Below, in pieces: positions 1 through 9,696 of a DNA stretch of 64,000 bases. Position numbers and translations under genes: made by a program. Position 1 is the stretch's first letter. Each line of letters begins with the position of its first letter. Source of the stretch: Streptosporangium sp040640155 (lineage in GTDB: Bacteria > Actinomycetota > Actinomycetes > Streptosporangiales > Streptosporangiaceae); assembly GCF_040640155.1 (NCBI RefSeq), contig NZ_JBFABE010000021.1, positions 48,227-112,226 on the forward strand, given 5' to 3'. A model generated the notes under the pieces. That model was not told where the DNA came from and did no database searches. It saw only the letters and a program-made list of their open reading frames with translations.

Positions 1-1
1 C

Positions 2-700
2 TCCTACCTGCGCGGGCAGGAGGAGTACGAGCGGCACCGGCGGCGCCAGATCGAGACGCAGATCGTCACCCGGCAGCGCGACCTGACCGCCGCCGCGCGG
101 GGGGCCGAGGAGGCCGCCCGGTCCACCGCCGCGCACCGGGCCGCGCTGACCGCCGCGATCAGGGCGCGGCTGGCCCGGGTGGCGGAGGAGTTCGACAGGC
201 TCGACACCTCCTACGGCGGGTACGGGGCGACGCTGGAGTTCCCGGTGCCGCCCGCCCCCGCCGACCCCGAGCAGCGCTGGGCCTGGCGGGTGACCCCCAA
301 GTGGCGCCGGGGCGAGGGGCAGGGTTTCGTGCCGTACGACCGGCGGGCCAACACCGCGCTGATGGACGAGAAGGCGGTCAAGCTGGTCTGCGCGGCGGCG
401 ATCGCGTCCTCGGGCGGCGGGCACCTGTGCCTGGTCCTCGACGAGCTGGGCCGCAACCTCGGCAAGGAGCACCGCAGGGAGGCCGTGGCGCTGTTCCGCC
501 GGATCGGCGAGACGTACGGGATCACGGTGATCGGCGCGCTCCAGGACGACATGGAGCCCTACGCGGTCGACGCGTGCGGGCAGTACGTCAAGCTGCGCCG
601 TTCCTCCGACGCCATGCCGTACAACGAGCCGCCGGTGATCATCGGCCATGACGGCCACGCCGCCCGGGTGCGTGCCCTGGCCGCGGCGGTCGGCCGGTGA
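2..700 (+). CDS. SMC-like chromosome-segregation ATPase, C-terminal part
   Basis: The gene enters from the left edge, so only the last 232 codons are present. The first ~60 visible residues are charged and Arg/Glu/Ala-rich with heptad character, as expected for the end of a coiled coil. They lead into a globular ATPase head with a Walker B-like strand (LCLVLDELGRNLG, about 100 residues from the end), followed by a segment resembling the D-loop/switch region (ITVIGALQDD). The Walker A and hinge would lie upstream, outside the window. By architecture it is an SMC/Rad50-type ATPase, perhaps one subunit of a DNA-handling complex whose other genes are also upstream. I cannot assign it to MukB, JetC or another specific family. 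About 180 bp without a gene follow it. Confidence 0.6.
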   Translation, partial: SYLRGQEEYERHRRRQIETQIVTRQRDLTAAARGAEEAARSTAAHRAALTAAIRARLARVAEEFDRLDTSYGGYGATLEFPVPPAPADPEQRWAWRVTPKWRRGEGQGFVPYDRRANTALMDEKAVKLVCAAAIASSGGGHLCLVLDELGRNLGKEHRREAVALFRRIGETYGITVIGALQDDMEPYAVDACGQYVKLRRSSDAMPYNEPPVIIGHDGHAARVRALAAAVGR

Positions 701-880
701 GGCGGCCTCCGGGCCTCGCGGTCCGGGGACGTTCCCGTCCGGCCCGTCCCGGAGCGGGCCGGGCCGGGGCCCGGTGGCCGGGTGGCGAGCCCGGTGGTGA
801 GACGGTGGGAACGACCGGCCGGACAGGGGAGGGTTCACCGTGGGATGGGACGCCGAGGGCATCGGGGGCGTCGCCCGCGG

Positions 881-1659
881 CTATCGCGGGGCCGTCGTGT
901 CGGAAAGGTCGGATCGCATGGCGGGCGAGCCGTAGACGCTCGGGACGCGGAAGCCGCCGAGCCATTCGGTCAGGCGCGACGCCTCGGCGTCGAGGGCGCG
1001 GCGCGCGGCGGCCGGCACCGGCTCCAGCAGCCGCACCCGTACGACACCGGCGTCGTCCTGCACCCAGCAGCCCACCACCCGGCCGTCGGCCCAGGCGGTC
1101 GTCCCGGCGTTGCCCCGGCGGTCGAAGAGCCGGTCGCGGTGCGGGCCGAGGTAGAAGTCGCGCCCCTGCCAGCCCATGACGGTCGGATCGAGCACCGGCA
1201 GCAGCGCCGCCCACGGGCCGGGCTCGGGGGTCTCGTCGAGGTCGTCGGGCAGTACCCAGCCGGTGGCGCCCCGATCGAGCGAGACCGCGACCGCGTCGAG
1301 CCCGGCCAGTGCCGTCCGCACCACGGTCTTGGTGGCGCCCAGCCACCACGCGAGGTCGTCCACGGTGCCGGGACCGAACGAGTACAGCCAGCGGCGCACG
1401 ATCTCCCGGTAGCCGTCGGCGGCGCCCGTGGGGGCGGGGACGTCGTCGAAGCCAGTGCCGCATCAGGGTCCAGCGCGGCCGCGAGGGTGTACCAGCGGGC
1501 GCCGTTGACGCCGCGCACGATGTCGGCGGTGGCGCCGAGGTGGGTGAGGACGCGCGACGCCGACCAGGGGTCGCCCGGGTGACCGGGGTCGCCCGGGTGA
1601 CCGGGGTCGCCCGGGTGACCGGGGTCGCCCGAACGACCCGACCGGGGCGCACCGATCAC
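881..1659 (-). pseudogene. Broken winged-helix DNA-binding (HTH_42/AlkZ-like) gene
   Basis: Two reading frames together encode the middle and C-terminal parts of a PF06224-type winged-helix protein (the family that includes the AlkZ/YcaQ interstrand-crosslink glycosylases). The upstream frame ends with the segment GARWYTLAAALDPDAAL near 1450-1530. The family continues in a second frame from FDDVPAPTG (about 1440) through RRWLYSFGPGTVDDLAWWLG to the end at 881, with typical late motifs (DPTVMGW, HRDRLFDRRGN). A one-base shift near 1445-1455 would rejoin them. The N-terminal region expected in this family is also missing: the upstream frame opens with an 18-bp tandem repeat encoding GDPGHP. It is either a decayed gene or a sequencing error plus truncation. 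The absent N-terminus favours real decay. Confidence 0.6.
1567..1630. repeat. 18-bp tandem repeat, three and a half copies
   Basis: The unit ggggtcgcccgggtgacc is repeated perfectly three times with a partial fourth copy. On the minus strand it encodes GDPGHP, a collagen-like Gly-X-Y pattern, at the start of the broken winged-helix gene. Confidence 0.9.
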
Positions 1660-1762
1660 CCACCCGGCCCCGGCATCGGGTCTTCGTCGTCGGCCATCCG
1701 GCGGTCACCTCGGCGATCATCGGCCCCCGCACCACGGCGCCACCCGCCGCCCCGGCCGGTCG

Positions 1763-2167
1763 TCAGCCCGGCTCTCCGCCCGGGGACGACGTGTCCGTGT
1801 AGAGGCAGAAGGGGTGTCCGGCCGGGTCGAGGAGCACCCGTACCGTCTCCTGCGGCTGGTGGTCGGCGAGCGTCGCCCCCGCCTCGACCGCGTGAGCGAC
1901 CGCGGCCTCGAGGTCGCCGACCTCCAGGTCGAGGTGCATCATCATCTGCCGGCGGCCGTCGGTGGAGGGCCAGACCGGCGGCACGTACTTCGACTCCGTC
2001 TGGAAGGCCAGGTAGGCGACGCCCTCCGGGGGCATGAGCACCACCCATTCCGGCTCCTCCGCGGTGATCCTCCATCCCAGGAGGCGCACGTAGAACCGTG
2101 CGAGCGCCCCCGCCTCGGGCGCGTCGAGCACCACACCCCACGATTGAGACCCTGATCGTCCACGCAT
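1763..2167 (-). CDS. VOC superfamily (glyoxalase/bleomycin-resistance-like) protein
   Basis: A 134-residue single-domain protein with the paired beta-alpha-beta-beta-beta modules of the vicinal-oxygen-chelate fold. The first module carries ARFYVRLLGW (residues about 23-32) and the second carries MMMHLDLEVGDLEAAVAHAVEAG and ends DPAGHPFCLYTD. His in MMHLDL and acidic residues elsewhere could bind metal. The family includes glyoxalase I, dioxygenases and antibiotic-binding proteins, so the substrate cannot be named. The start is the ATG followed by RGRSGSQSWGVVLDAPE, which puts the first strand at the usual distance from the N-terminus. It lies 28 bp downstream of the MFS exporter gene on the same strand and may be its last cistron, in line with a possible drug-binding role (inference). 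Confidence 0.8.
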   Translation of the reverse strand: MRGRSGSQSWGVVLDAPEAGALARFYVRLLGWRITAEEPEWVVLMPPEGVAYLAFQTESKYVPPVWPSTDGRRQMMMHLDLEVGDLEAAVAHAVEAGATLADHQPQETVRVLLDPAGHPFCLYTDTSSPGGEPG

Positions 2168-2195
2168 GAGGGGGTGGTGCCCGAGGAGATCACGA

Positions 2196-3875
2196 CTATG
2201 CGGCCTCGCCGCCCTCGTCCGGCCCCGGGGTCCCGGTGAGCGGGCGTTCCCTCAGCAGCAGCGCCAGCACCAGCCCCGCCCCGAAGATCCCGGCGAGCCA
2301 GAGGAACATCGGCACCAGGCCGTCGGCGTACGCGGTGGCCACGAGCGCGCGACCGGCAGGAGGCAGCATGGCGACCTCCTCCGGGGTCAGGCGGGACGGG
2401 TCCCCCGCCCCGCCGAGAACCGGTCCCAGCGCGGCGGCCACCCGGGCGGCGAACACCGAACCGATCACCGCCGCCCCGACCGTCACCCCGATCTCCCGGA
2501 CGAAGACGACGGTCGAGGTGGCGGTGCCGACCGAGGACTGGGGTACCGCGATCTGCACCGCGGTGATCGACACCTGCATGAAGCAGCCCACCCCGAGGCC
2601 GAGCAGCACCAGGTAGACGGCCAGTGCCCAGGCGGGCGTCTGCGTGGTCATCGACCCCAGAAGCAGCATCGAGACGGCCGCCAGGGCGGTGCCCGCGATC
2701 GGGAAGATCTTGTAGCGCCCGAACCTGCTGATCAGGAAGCCCGTGCCGACGTTGGTGGCCAGCAGGCCGAGTGTCAGCGGCACCAGGAACAGACCCGCCT
2801 CGGTGGCGCTCATCGAGTACACCATGCGCATGTACGACGGCACGTAGCTGACCACGCTGAACAGTCCGGCCCCGACCACCAGGCTCAGCCCACCGGCGAC
2901 CAGGACGGTGCGGTCGGCGAGGATGCCGAGCGGGATGAGCGGGTCGGCGGCGCGGCGTTCGGCCAGGACGAACAGGAACGTTCCCAGCACGGTGAACGCC
3001 ACCAGGCCGAGGATCACCGGGGAGGCCCAGCCGTACAGCGTGCCGCCCCAGGTGCCGATCAGGACGAGCGCGGTCGTCGTGACGGTCATCAGCACGGTGC
3101 CCGTCACGTCCAGGGGGGCCGAGAGCCGCCGCTTCGGCAACCGCAGCGACGTGACGGCCAGCACGAACGCCACGATGCCCAGCGGCAGGTTGAGCCAGAA
3201 GATCCAGCGCCAGCCGGCGCCGTCGGTGAGCGTCCCCCCGACGAGAGGGCTGATCACGGTGGCGATGCCGAAGACCGAGCCCAGCGGGCCGAGGAACCTG
3301 CCCCGGTCGCGCGGCGGGACCAGGTCGGCGACCACCGCCTGCGACAGGATCATCAGCCCCGCCGCACCGAGTCCCTGCAGGGCCCGGGCCAGGACGAGCT
3401 GGACGATGTCCTGGGCCAGCCCGCAGAACACCGACGCCGCCAGGAAGACGACGATCGACCCGAGCAGCAGTGACTTGCGCCCTAGGGCGTCACCGAGCTT
3501 CCCGAACACCGGCATGGCCACGGCCGCGGCGAGCGCGTAGGAGGCCACCACCCAGGACATGTGCTCCAGGCCGCCGAGCTCTCCGACGATGGTGGGCAGG
3601 GCGGTCGCGACGATCGTCTGGTCCAGCGCGGCCAGGAACGTCACCAGCAGCAGGCAGACGAAGACCCGCCAGAGCCGGGGAGCGGGAACGGTGTCCCCCG
3701 CGCTCGCAGTGGTCGTTGTGGTCGCCGCCCTCGCCGTGGCGTTCCCTGGCGGGACGGTGCCGGGCGCCGGGTCGGCGGCTCCGGCCGGGAGGGCGGGGGG
3801 CGCCGGGACGGCGGACGGCGGGAGAAGGGCGTCGGCCCCGGCGGGGAGGCCGGGCACGACAGGGGAATGATCCAC
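2196..3875 (-). CDS. DHA2-family (14-TMS) MFS drug/proton antiporter
   Basis: An inner-membrane exporter of the EmrB/QacA group. After a ~50-residue Pro/Ala/Thr-rich leader come 14 predicted hydrophobic helices. The classic motifs are present: LDQTIVATALPTIVGELGG in TM1, GKLGDALGRK in the loop 2-3 (motif A), RALQGLGAAGLM in TM4, and GPLVGGTLTDGAGWRWIFWLNLP in the TM5 region (motif C). I chose the GTG at 3875 (VDHSPVVPG) because GGAGA lies 8 bases upstream. The frame stays open to 4106, but that extension is Arg-rich and unlike the family. The length of 559 residues is somewhat long because of the leader. The probable role is proton-driven efflux of hydrophobic cations or antibiotics. The VOC gene lies just downstream. 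No regulator is adjacent. Confidence 0.9.
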   Translation of the reverse strand: MDHSPVVPGLPAGADALLPPSAVPAPPALPAGAADPAPGTVPPGNATARAATTTTTASAGDTVPAPRLWRVFVCLLLVTFLAALDQTIVATALPTIVGELGGLEHMSWVVASYALAAAVAMPVFGKLGDALGRKSLLLGSIVVFLAASVFCGLAQDIVQLVLARALQGLGAAGLMILSQAVVADLVPPRDRGRFLGPLGSVFGIATVISPLVGGTLTDGAGWRWIFWLNLPLGIVAFVLAVTSLRLPKRRLSAPLDVTGTVLMTVTTTALVLIGTWGGTLYGWASPVILGLVAFTVLGTFLFVLAERRAADPLIPLGILADRTVLVAGGLSLVVGAGLFSVVSYVPSYMRMVYSMSATEAGLFLVPLTLGLLATNVGTGFLISRFGRYKIFPIAGTALAAVSMLLLGSMTTQTPAWALAVYLVLLGLGVGCFMQVSITAVQIAVPQSSVGTATSTVVFVREIGVTVGAAVIGSVFAARVAAALGPVLGGAGDPSRLTPEEVAMLPPAGRALVATAYADGLVPMFLWLAGIFGAGLVLALLLRERPLTGTPGPDEGGEAA

Positions 3876-4232
3876 GAGAGACGTCTCCGCGGGTCTCCGC
3901 GCGCTCTGTGCGGCGGTGACGGCGGCAGGAGGCGCGGCGCGGAACACGATCGTTCCGCGCCGACGGGCTGCGATGGCGACAACGCGCCCCGTCGTCGGTG
4001 AAAGTGTCCCATGCCCCGTCCGGCCGCCCCCGCGCCGGGGTACTCCGTCGCGAAAGCATCCGGTCCGATCCTCGGTGCTCATCGCCGCCCCGTACTCCAC
4101 GTCCACCCCGTCCGCGTGGGCCGCGCCGTCACACCGTCCGCGCCGTGGTCCGTACCGTGTGCCGTGCCGGAGCCCGCCCGCGTCCGGGCGGCGACTCCGA
4201 CCTCGCGGCGGGGCGGGGAGCGGCCCGGCGGA
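3876..4232. other. Intergenic region without a supported gene
   Basis: About 357 bp between the exporter start and the end of sbcC. Open frames here are antisense or overlap artefacts of high GC, with no recognisable domains. The part next to 3876 must hold the exporter promoter. I see no convincing -35/-10 pair, hairpin or operator. Confidence 0.5.
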
Positions 4233-7200
4233 TCACTGGCGGACGGTCGAGCCGCGGCGCTCCTTGCGGATGCGCAGCTGGGCGGGCACCCGGGTGCGCA
4301 GCTCGGCGACGTGGCTGACGATGCCGACCGCCCGGCCGCCGTCGCGCAGCCCGTCGAGGATGTCCAGCACGCCGTCGAGGGTGTCCTCGTCCAGGGTGCC
4401 GAAGCCCTCGTCGACGAAGAGCGTGCCGATGTCCGCTCCCCCGGCCTCGGCGGTGACCACGTCGGCCAGGCCCAGGGCCAGCGCCAGGGAGGTGATGAAG
4501 CTCTCCCCGCCCGACAGCGTCGCCGGGTCGCGGCCCACCCCCGTCCAGCTGTCCAGGACGTGCAGGCCCAGGCCGCCGCCGGACCTGCTGCGGTCCCCGG
4601 CGGTACGGTCGCGGTTGTGCTCCAGCAGGTAGCGCCCGCCCGACATGTGGTCGAGCCGCTCGTTGGCCGACTCGACCACCTGCCGCAGGCGCTCGCCGAG
4701 CACGTACGACGACAGCCGCATGTTCCACCGGTTGTCGGTGGAGTTGCCGCCGGTCAGCGCGGCGAGCCCCTCGGCCAGCCGGTGCCGGTCCGCGGCGGGG
4801 CGCCAGCGTTCCAGGCAGGTGTCCAGCTCGGCGCGGAGCGCGGCCAGCCGGTTCAGGCGGGCGGTGGCCTGGCCGCGTTCGGACAGCAGGCGGGCGTGGG
4901 CGGCGTCGGCGGCGTCCCGCGCCTCGCGCAGGGCCCGCAGGTCGGGCTCGGGCTCGGCCGCGGCGGCGACCAGCTCGGGGTCGGCGAGCGTCGCGGCGAC
5001 CGCGGCGCTCTCGGTCGCCAGCTCACGCAGCCGGGCCCTCTTGGCCTCCCGCTCGGCGGCGGGACGGACCGCGGCGAGCGCGTCCTCCAGGCCGAGGAAC
5101 CCCGCCTCGACGACGGCGGACAGGGCCCGGTCGCGGGCCGCGGCGAGCTCGGCGGCGGTGGAACGCTCGTCCCTGACCGCCTCGACGGCCTCCCTGAGCA
5201 GCGCGGCCTCGTCGGCCAGCCGGTCCAGCCGGGCCGAGAGCGACGCGTCCTGGCCGCGCGCCTCGTCGATGCGCCGTGCCAGCCGCCCGGCCTCGGCGCC
5301 GAGCCTCTCGGCGTCCGTACGGCGGGAGGCCAGCGCGACGGCCAGTTCCCGCGAGCGTTCCCGGAGCCGCTCGGCCTCGGCGGCGATCTCGCCCGCCCGC
5401 GCCGACAGCTCCGGCTCGGCGCCCGCCGAATCCCGAAGGGCGGCCAGCGCCCGCTCCGCCTCGGCGAGTTCGGCGGCGGCGTCGTGCGCGCTCAACGTGG
5501 TCCGCCCGCTCGCCTCGCGGTGGGCGGCGGCGGCCTCGGCGACGCGGCTCGCGGCGCCGACGGCGGCGGACAGCAGCGCCGCCTCCGCGGCGAGCCGGTC
5601 GCGGCGGGCCTGGACCGTCGGGTCGGCTCCCCGGGCGGCGTCCAGGCGGGCGGTCAGGCGTTCGTGCTCGGCCTGTCCGCCCGCGTGGCGGGCCCGGCCC
5701 TCGGCCAGGCGCCGGGCGACCTCGGCGGCCGCCTCCCTGGCCGCGTCCAGCTCGGCGGCCAGGCGCGCGGCCTCCGCCGCGAGGGACTCCTCGGTCCTCG
5801 CCGTCCCCAGAAGGGCGGCCAGCTCGCGTTCCGCCTCGGCGAGGCTTCGCTCGGCCTCCTGCGCGGTCCGCTCCCCCGCCGTGGCGACGGCCTCCTCCAG
5901 ACGAAGGGAGAGGGCCGTGACGTCGGTCTCGGCGGCCCGGCGCCGTTCCATGGCCGTCTCGACGTCGGCCTGGGCGGCGCGCTCGTCCTCGGCGGTGGGC
6001 GCCTCGTCGGCGGCGGCGGCCGGGGCCGGGTGCTCGGGCGAGCCGCAGACCACGCACGCCTCGCCCGGGACGAGCTTGGCGGCGAGCTCGGCGGCCATGC
6101 CGTCGATCCTGGCCTGCCGGATGTCCTGGTGCCGGTCACGCAGCCGCTGGGCGAGATCGACGGCCTCGGTGCGGGCGGCCTGGGCGGTCTCCAGCTCGGC
6201 GCGGAGCACCTCGCGGCGTCGTGCCGCGCCGAGCACCACGCCGGCGGCCTCGGCGGCCGACCGCGCCGCCGGGGTGCTCGCCGCGGCCGTCCTGGCCTTC
6301 TCCAGGCGGGCGGCCACCTCCGCCGACGCGGCGGGCAGCCCCCGCAGGCTCTCCTGTATCCCGGCCTCGGTACGGGCGGCCTCGCCCAGCTCCGCGTCGA
6401 GCTCGTCGAGCCGGGCGCCGAGCTCGGCCAGGCGGGCCTCCTCGGTCCGCAGCCCCTCCAGCCCGGCCAGCTCCTCCCGGCGCTCCCTCTCCAGGGCCGC
6501 GAGGATCGCGCGGAGCCGGTCCGGCTCGCCGGACGGGCCGGCGTCCGCGCCGGTACCCACCCCGGCCGTGCCTCCCGCTTCCGCCCCGGCTCCGGCCGCG
6601 CCCGTCGATCCTGCCGGAGCCCGCCCCCGGCCGGGGGTGCCGTCCGCCGTACGGTCCTCGGAGGTCTCCTCGTGGGGTCCGGGGTCGAGCCCGTCGCCGA
6701 GCTCCCCGTCGAGACCGGACGGGAGGGCGCTCAGGCGGGCGGCGAGGTCGGCGCGGGCGGCGGCCAGCCCGGCGGCGAGGCGGTCGCGCTGCTCGGCGGC
6801 CCGCAGCCGGGTGACGGCGGTCTCCACCGCCGACTCGGCGGCCGGGACGCGGGCGGAGTCCAGGCGGGCGGCGGTGAGGCGCTCGTCCACCTCGCGCCGC
6901 AGATCCGGGAGGACCTCGAGGCGGGCGTCCGCCACGGCCTGCGCGGCGGTCAGCTCGGCGATCTCGTGACCGGCCCGTTCCCGCTCCCGCTCGATCTCCG
7001 CCAGGCGTGTCTCCTCGGCGCGCAGCTCCCCCAGCCGGGTGATCTCGCTCTGCCGGTCGCGTTCCAGCGCGGCCAGGTGCCCGAGTACGGCGCCACGGCG
7101 ACCGGCGCCGGCGGCCTCGTCGGCGGCCTCGTCGGCGTCGGCGTCGTCGGCCTCATGGACGGCCCCGCCGGTGCCGGAGACGGCCCCGCCGGTGTCGCGG

Positions 7201-8429
7201 GCGGGTTTGACGACGTCGCGGGCGTCGCGGTCGGTGTCGAGGAGGGCCGGGGAGGCGTCGCGAACGCCGGAGGTGGCGTCGAGGAGGGGAAGGGCGCGGG
7301 CGACGGCGTCGGCGGCCAGGTCCTCGGCCTTGGACGCGGCCGCGGCGCGCTGCTCGGCCTCCTGGAGCAGCGGCAGCACCCGGTCGGCCGCCGTCGCCTC
7401 CTCCAGGACGGCCTCCAGGTGCGCCCGCTCCTCGGCGGTCTCCTCCAGCGCCCGGCTCCTGACCAGCGCATCGGCGTGGCGCCGGCGCCGGTCGGCCAGC
7501 GCGGCGCCGGTCTCCAGGCTCTCGCGTGCCCGCCGTACGGCGGCCTCGCTCCCGGCGTCCCCCAGGTCCAGCCGCGCGACCTCCCGGCTCGCGAGCCCCT
7601 CCAGCGCGCGGGCCCAGCCCAGCGGGTCGTCCTCCACCGAGAACTCCGCCGGCGACCCGGTGGACGAATCCGCCGACGACCCCGCCGCGACCTCGAACAA
7701 GACCCCCGCGTCCTCCGCCGGGGACTCCGTACCGGTCCCGAGCGCGGCGGTCAGGGCGGGACCGGCGGCCTCCTCGATGCGCTTGACCGCGAAGTCCACC
7801 TCCCTGCGCAGGGCCTGCTGCTCACGGAACGCCTCGGTGCGCCTGTCCGCGAGCCAGGACTCGGCGGTGGCGTAGATCTTCACCGAGAACAGGCGCTCCA
7901 GGACTTTCCGGCGATCCTCCCCGTCGGAGCGCAGGAACTTGGCGAAGTCCCCCTGGGGCAGCATCGCGACCTGGAGGAACTGCTCGGCGTTCATGCCGAG
8001 CAGGGTGCCGACGAACTCCCCGGCCTCGTCGATCCGGGTGGTCAGCCCCACCCACTCCCCGCCCGGGGACAGCTCCTGCAGCAGGGCCTTCTCGTTCTCC
8101 CTGGTCGTGCCGGTGCCCCTGAGCTTGGGCCGCTGCCAGGCCGGCGACCGGGTGATCTTCAGCCGCCGGCCCCTGACCGTGACCTCCAGCGCCACGCTGG
8201 GCCCGCGGCCGGGGGGCGCGTGGTCGCAGCGCAGGCTCTTGGCGCTGTCGCGCCTGCCGGGCACCCTGCCGTACAGGGCGTAGCAGAGCGCGTCGAGCAC
8301 GGTGGTCTTGCCCGCGCCGGTGGGGCCGTGGATCAGGAAGAGCCCGGCCTCGGTGAGGGCGTCGAAGTCGACCTGCTCCTCTCCGGGGAACGAGCCGAAC
8401 GCACTGATCCACAGACGGTGCGGGCGCAT
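4233..8429 (-). CDS. sbcC: SbcC, Rad50-like subunit of the SbcCD nuclease
   Basis: The ATPase/tether subunit of SbcCD, which opens DNA ends and cleaves hairpins or protein-blocked ends. The N-terminus MRPHRLWISAFGSFPG leads to Walker A GPTGAGKTT (residues about 35-43). Two very long Ala/Glu/Arg coiled-coil arms flank a zinc-hook CVVC around residue 790. The C-terminal head carries the ABC signature LSGGESFITSLALALG and Walker B TLFVDEGFGTLDEDTLDG. At 1398 residues it is longer than usual, because low-complexity inserts interrupt the coils (around 6530-6720 and 7090-7210). The ATG follows directly on the sbcD stop, so the two are translationally coupled. It carries out ATP-dependent control of the SbcD nuclease. 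Confidence 0.95.
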   Translation of the reverse strand: MRPHRLWISAFGSFPGEEQVDFDALTEAGLFLIHGPTGAGKTTVLDALCYALYGRVPGRRDSAKSLRCDHAPPGRGPSVALEVTVRGRRLKITRSPAWQRPKLRGTGTTRENEKALLQELSPGGEWVGLTTRIDEAGEFVGTLLGMNAEQFLQVAMLPQGDFAKFLRSDGEDRRKVLERLFSVKIYATAESWLADRRTEAFREQQALRREVDFAVKRIEEAAGPALTAALGTGTESPAEDAGVLFEVAAGSSADSSTGSPAEFSVEDDPLGWARALEGLASREVARLDLGDAGSEAAVRRARESLETGAALADRRRRHADALVRSRALEETAEERAHLEAVLEEATAADRVLPLLQEAEQRAAAASKAEDLAADAVARALPLLDATSGVRDASPALLDTDRDARDVVKPARDTGGAVSGTGGAVHEADDADADEAADEAAGAGRRGAVLGHLAALERDRQSEITRLGELRAEETRLAEIERERERAGHEIAELTAAQAVADARLEVLPDLRREVDERLTAARLDSARVPAAESAVETAVTRLRAAEQRDRLAAGLAAARADLAARLSALPSGLDGELGDGLDPGPHEETSEDRTADGTPGRGRAPAGSTGAAGAGAEAGGTAGVGTGADAGPSGEPDRLRAILAALERERREELAGLEGLRTEEARLAELGARLDELDAELGEAARTEAGIQESLRGLPAASAEVAARLEKARTAAASTPAARSAAEAAGVVLGAARRREVLRAELETAQAARTEAVDLAQRLRDRHQDIRQARIDGMAAELAAKLVPGEACVVCGSPEHPAPAAAADEAPTAEDERAAQADVETAMERRRAAETDVTALSLRLEEAVATAGERTAQEAERSLAEAERELAALLGTARTEESLAAEAARLAAELDAAREAAAEVARRLAEGRARHAGGQAEHERLTARLDAARGADPTVQARRDRLAAEAALLSAAVGAASRVAEAAAAHREASGRTTLSAHDAAAELAEAERALAALRDSAGAEPELSARAGEIAAEAERLRERSRELAVALASRRTDAERLGAEAGRLARRIDEARGQDASLSARLDRLADEAALLREAVEAVRDERSTAAELAAARDRALSAVVEAGFLGLEDALAAVRPAAEREAKRARLRELATESAAVAATLADPELVAAAAEPEPDLRALREARDAADAAHARLLSERGQATARLNRLAALRAELDTCLERWRPAADRHRLAEGLAALTGGNSTDNRWNMRLSSYVLGERLRQVVESANERLDHMSGGRYLLEHNRDRTAGDRSRSGGGLGLHVLDSWTGVGRDPATLSGGESFITSLALALGLADVVTAEAGGADIGTLFVDEGFGTLDEDTLDGVLDILDGLRDGGRAVGIVSHVAELRTRVPAQLRIRKERRGSTVRQ

Positions 8430-9557
8430 CTACGCCATCGCCTCCTTGACGCGGGACGCCTCCACGGCCTCCCTCAGCAGCCGGGTCTCCTCGGGGTCGG
8501 CGGCCTCGCCGCGTACCTCGCGGACGAAGTCGAGGGCGACGTCGATCTCGGCGCGCCCCGCCACCCGGGGACGGGTCACGACGTCGTCCGGGCCGCCCTC
8601 GGGTTCGAAGGACAGCGCGAGGGTGTGTGGGAAGCGGGCCCGCAGGCGCTCCATCGCCCCCTTGGGCCGGATCCGGTCGACGAGCGTCACCTGCAGCCAG
8701 TGGTCCTCGTGGCGGGCGTGCTCGGGCGAGGCGAGCAGGTCGTCGATGCGGCCGGTGAGGCGGGCGACCGGCCTGGGCACCGGGGCCTCGACGAACGTGG
8801 CGTCCTCGAACCCGCCGGGGCCGAGGTCGACCAGCCAGGAGCCCTTCACCTGACCGGCCTCGGAGAAGGAGTAGGCGATGGGGGAGCCGCAGTAGCGGAC
8901 GGTGTCGCTCATCCGCTGACGGCCGTGCAGGTGGCCCAGCGCCGTGTAGTCGACGCCGTCGAAGACCCGTACCGGAACGTGGGCGACGCCTCCCACGCTG
9001 ATGTCGCGCTCGCTGTCGCTGCCGTGCCCGCCGGTCACGAACGCGTGGGCCAGGACCACCGACCGGCCGGAGCGGCGCGCCAGGTCGGCGCGGACGAGCG
9101 ACATGGCGTGGCCGATCGCGGCGGTGTGGGTGCGCTCGGGCAGCTCCCAGGCGACGCGCACCAGCTCGGGCTCCAGGTAGGGGATGCCGTAGAAGGCGAC
9201 GTCGTCGACGACGACCGGCTCGCCGACCCGCGCGGGGTCGGTGCGCAGGTGGACGCCGGCCGCGTCGATGAGCTCGGCGCCGAAGCCGAGGCGGCGCGCC
9301 GAGTCGTGGTTGCCGCTGATCAGCACGGTGCGCACGCGGGCGTCGACCAGCCGGCTCAACGCCTGGTTGCACAGCTCGACCGCGTCGACCGAGGGCAGCG
9401 CCCGGTCGTAGACGTCTCCGGAGACCACGACCACGTCGACCCGCTCCGACCTGACCGTCTCGATCAGGTGGTCGACGAAGACGCCCTGGGCGGCCAGGAG
9501 ACTCTCCCGGTGGAACGAGCGGCCCAGGTGCCAGTCCGATGTGTGCAGCACCCGCAT
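8430..9557 (-). CDS. sbcD: SbcD, Mre11-like nuclease subunit
   Basis: A metallophosphoesterase-fold nuclease of 375 residues. All phosphoesterase motifs are visible: DWHLG at residues 8-12, GDVYDRALPS, GNHDS, and later GHLHGRQ with the metal-binding His pair. It uses Mn2+ to cut double-strand ends exonucleolytically and hairpins endonucleolytically when driven by SbcC. The start is ATG (RVLHTSDWHLG), the standard family N-terminus. It is the first gene of a two-gene operon, ends in TAG exactly where sbcC begins, and faces away from the downstream hydrolase gene across a 139-bp divergent promoter region. Confidence 0.95.
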   Translation of the reverse strand: MRVLHTSDWHLGRSFHRESLLAAQGVFVDHLIETVRSERVDVVVVSGDVYDRALPSVDAVELCNQALSRLVDARVRTVLISGNHDSARRLGFGAELIDAAGVHLRTDPARVGEPVVVDDVAFYGIPYLEPELVRVAWELPERTHTAAIGHAMSLVRADLARRSGRSVVLAHAFVTGGHGSDSERDISVGGVAHVPVRVFDGVDYTALGHLHGRQRMSDTVRYCGSPIAYSFSEAGQVKGSWLVDLGPGGFEDATFVEAPVPRPVARLTGRIDDLLASPEHARHEDHWLQVTLVDRIRPKGAMERLRARFPHTLALSFEPEGGPDDVVTRPRVAGRAEIDVALDFVREVRGEAADPEETRLLREAVEASRVKEAMA

Positions 9558-9696
9558 GTCGCACGAAGCTAACAGGACCCAGCGACAAATGTGGCCACTG
9601 GCGTTACACGGATCCCCCGTATCCGTGGGGTTTCCGGACCTGAGTAGGCTTGAAGATCGAGGGGAACCATACCGGAGAGCGGCGGGCGCGGAGGCA

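Noticed and set aside
4011..9572. A very long plus-strand open frame antisense to sbcC and sbcD
   Set aside because: It has no domain similarity and its composition (Gly, Arg, Pro, Val) is the typical complement of high-GC coding DNA. The minus-strand genes are well supported.
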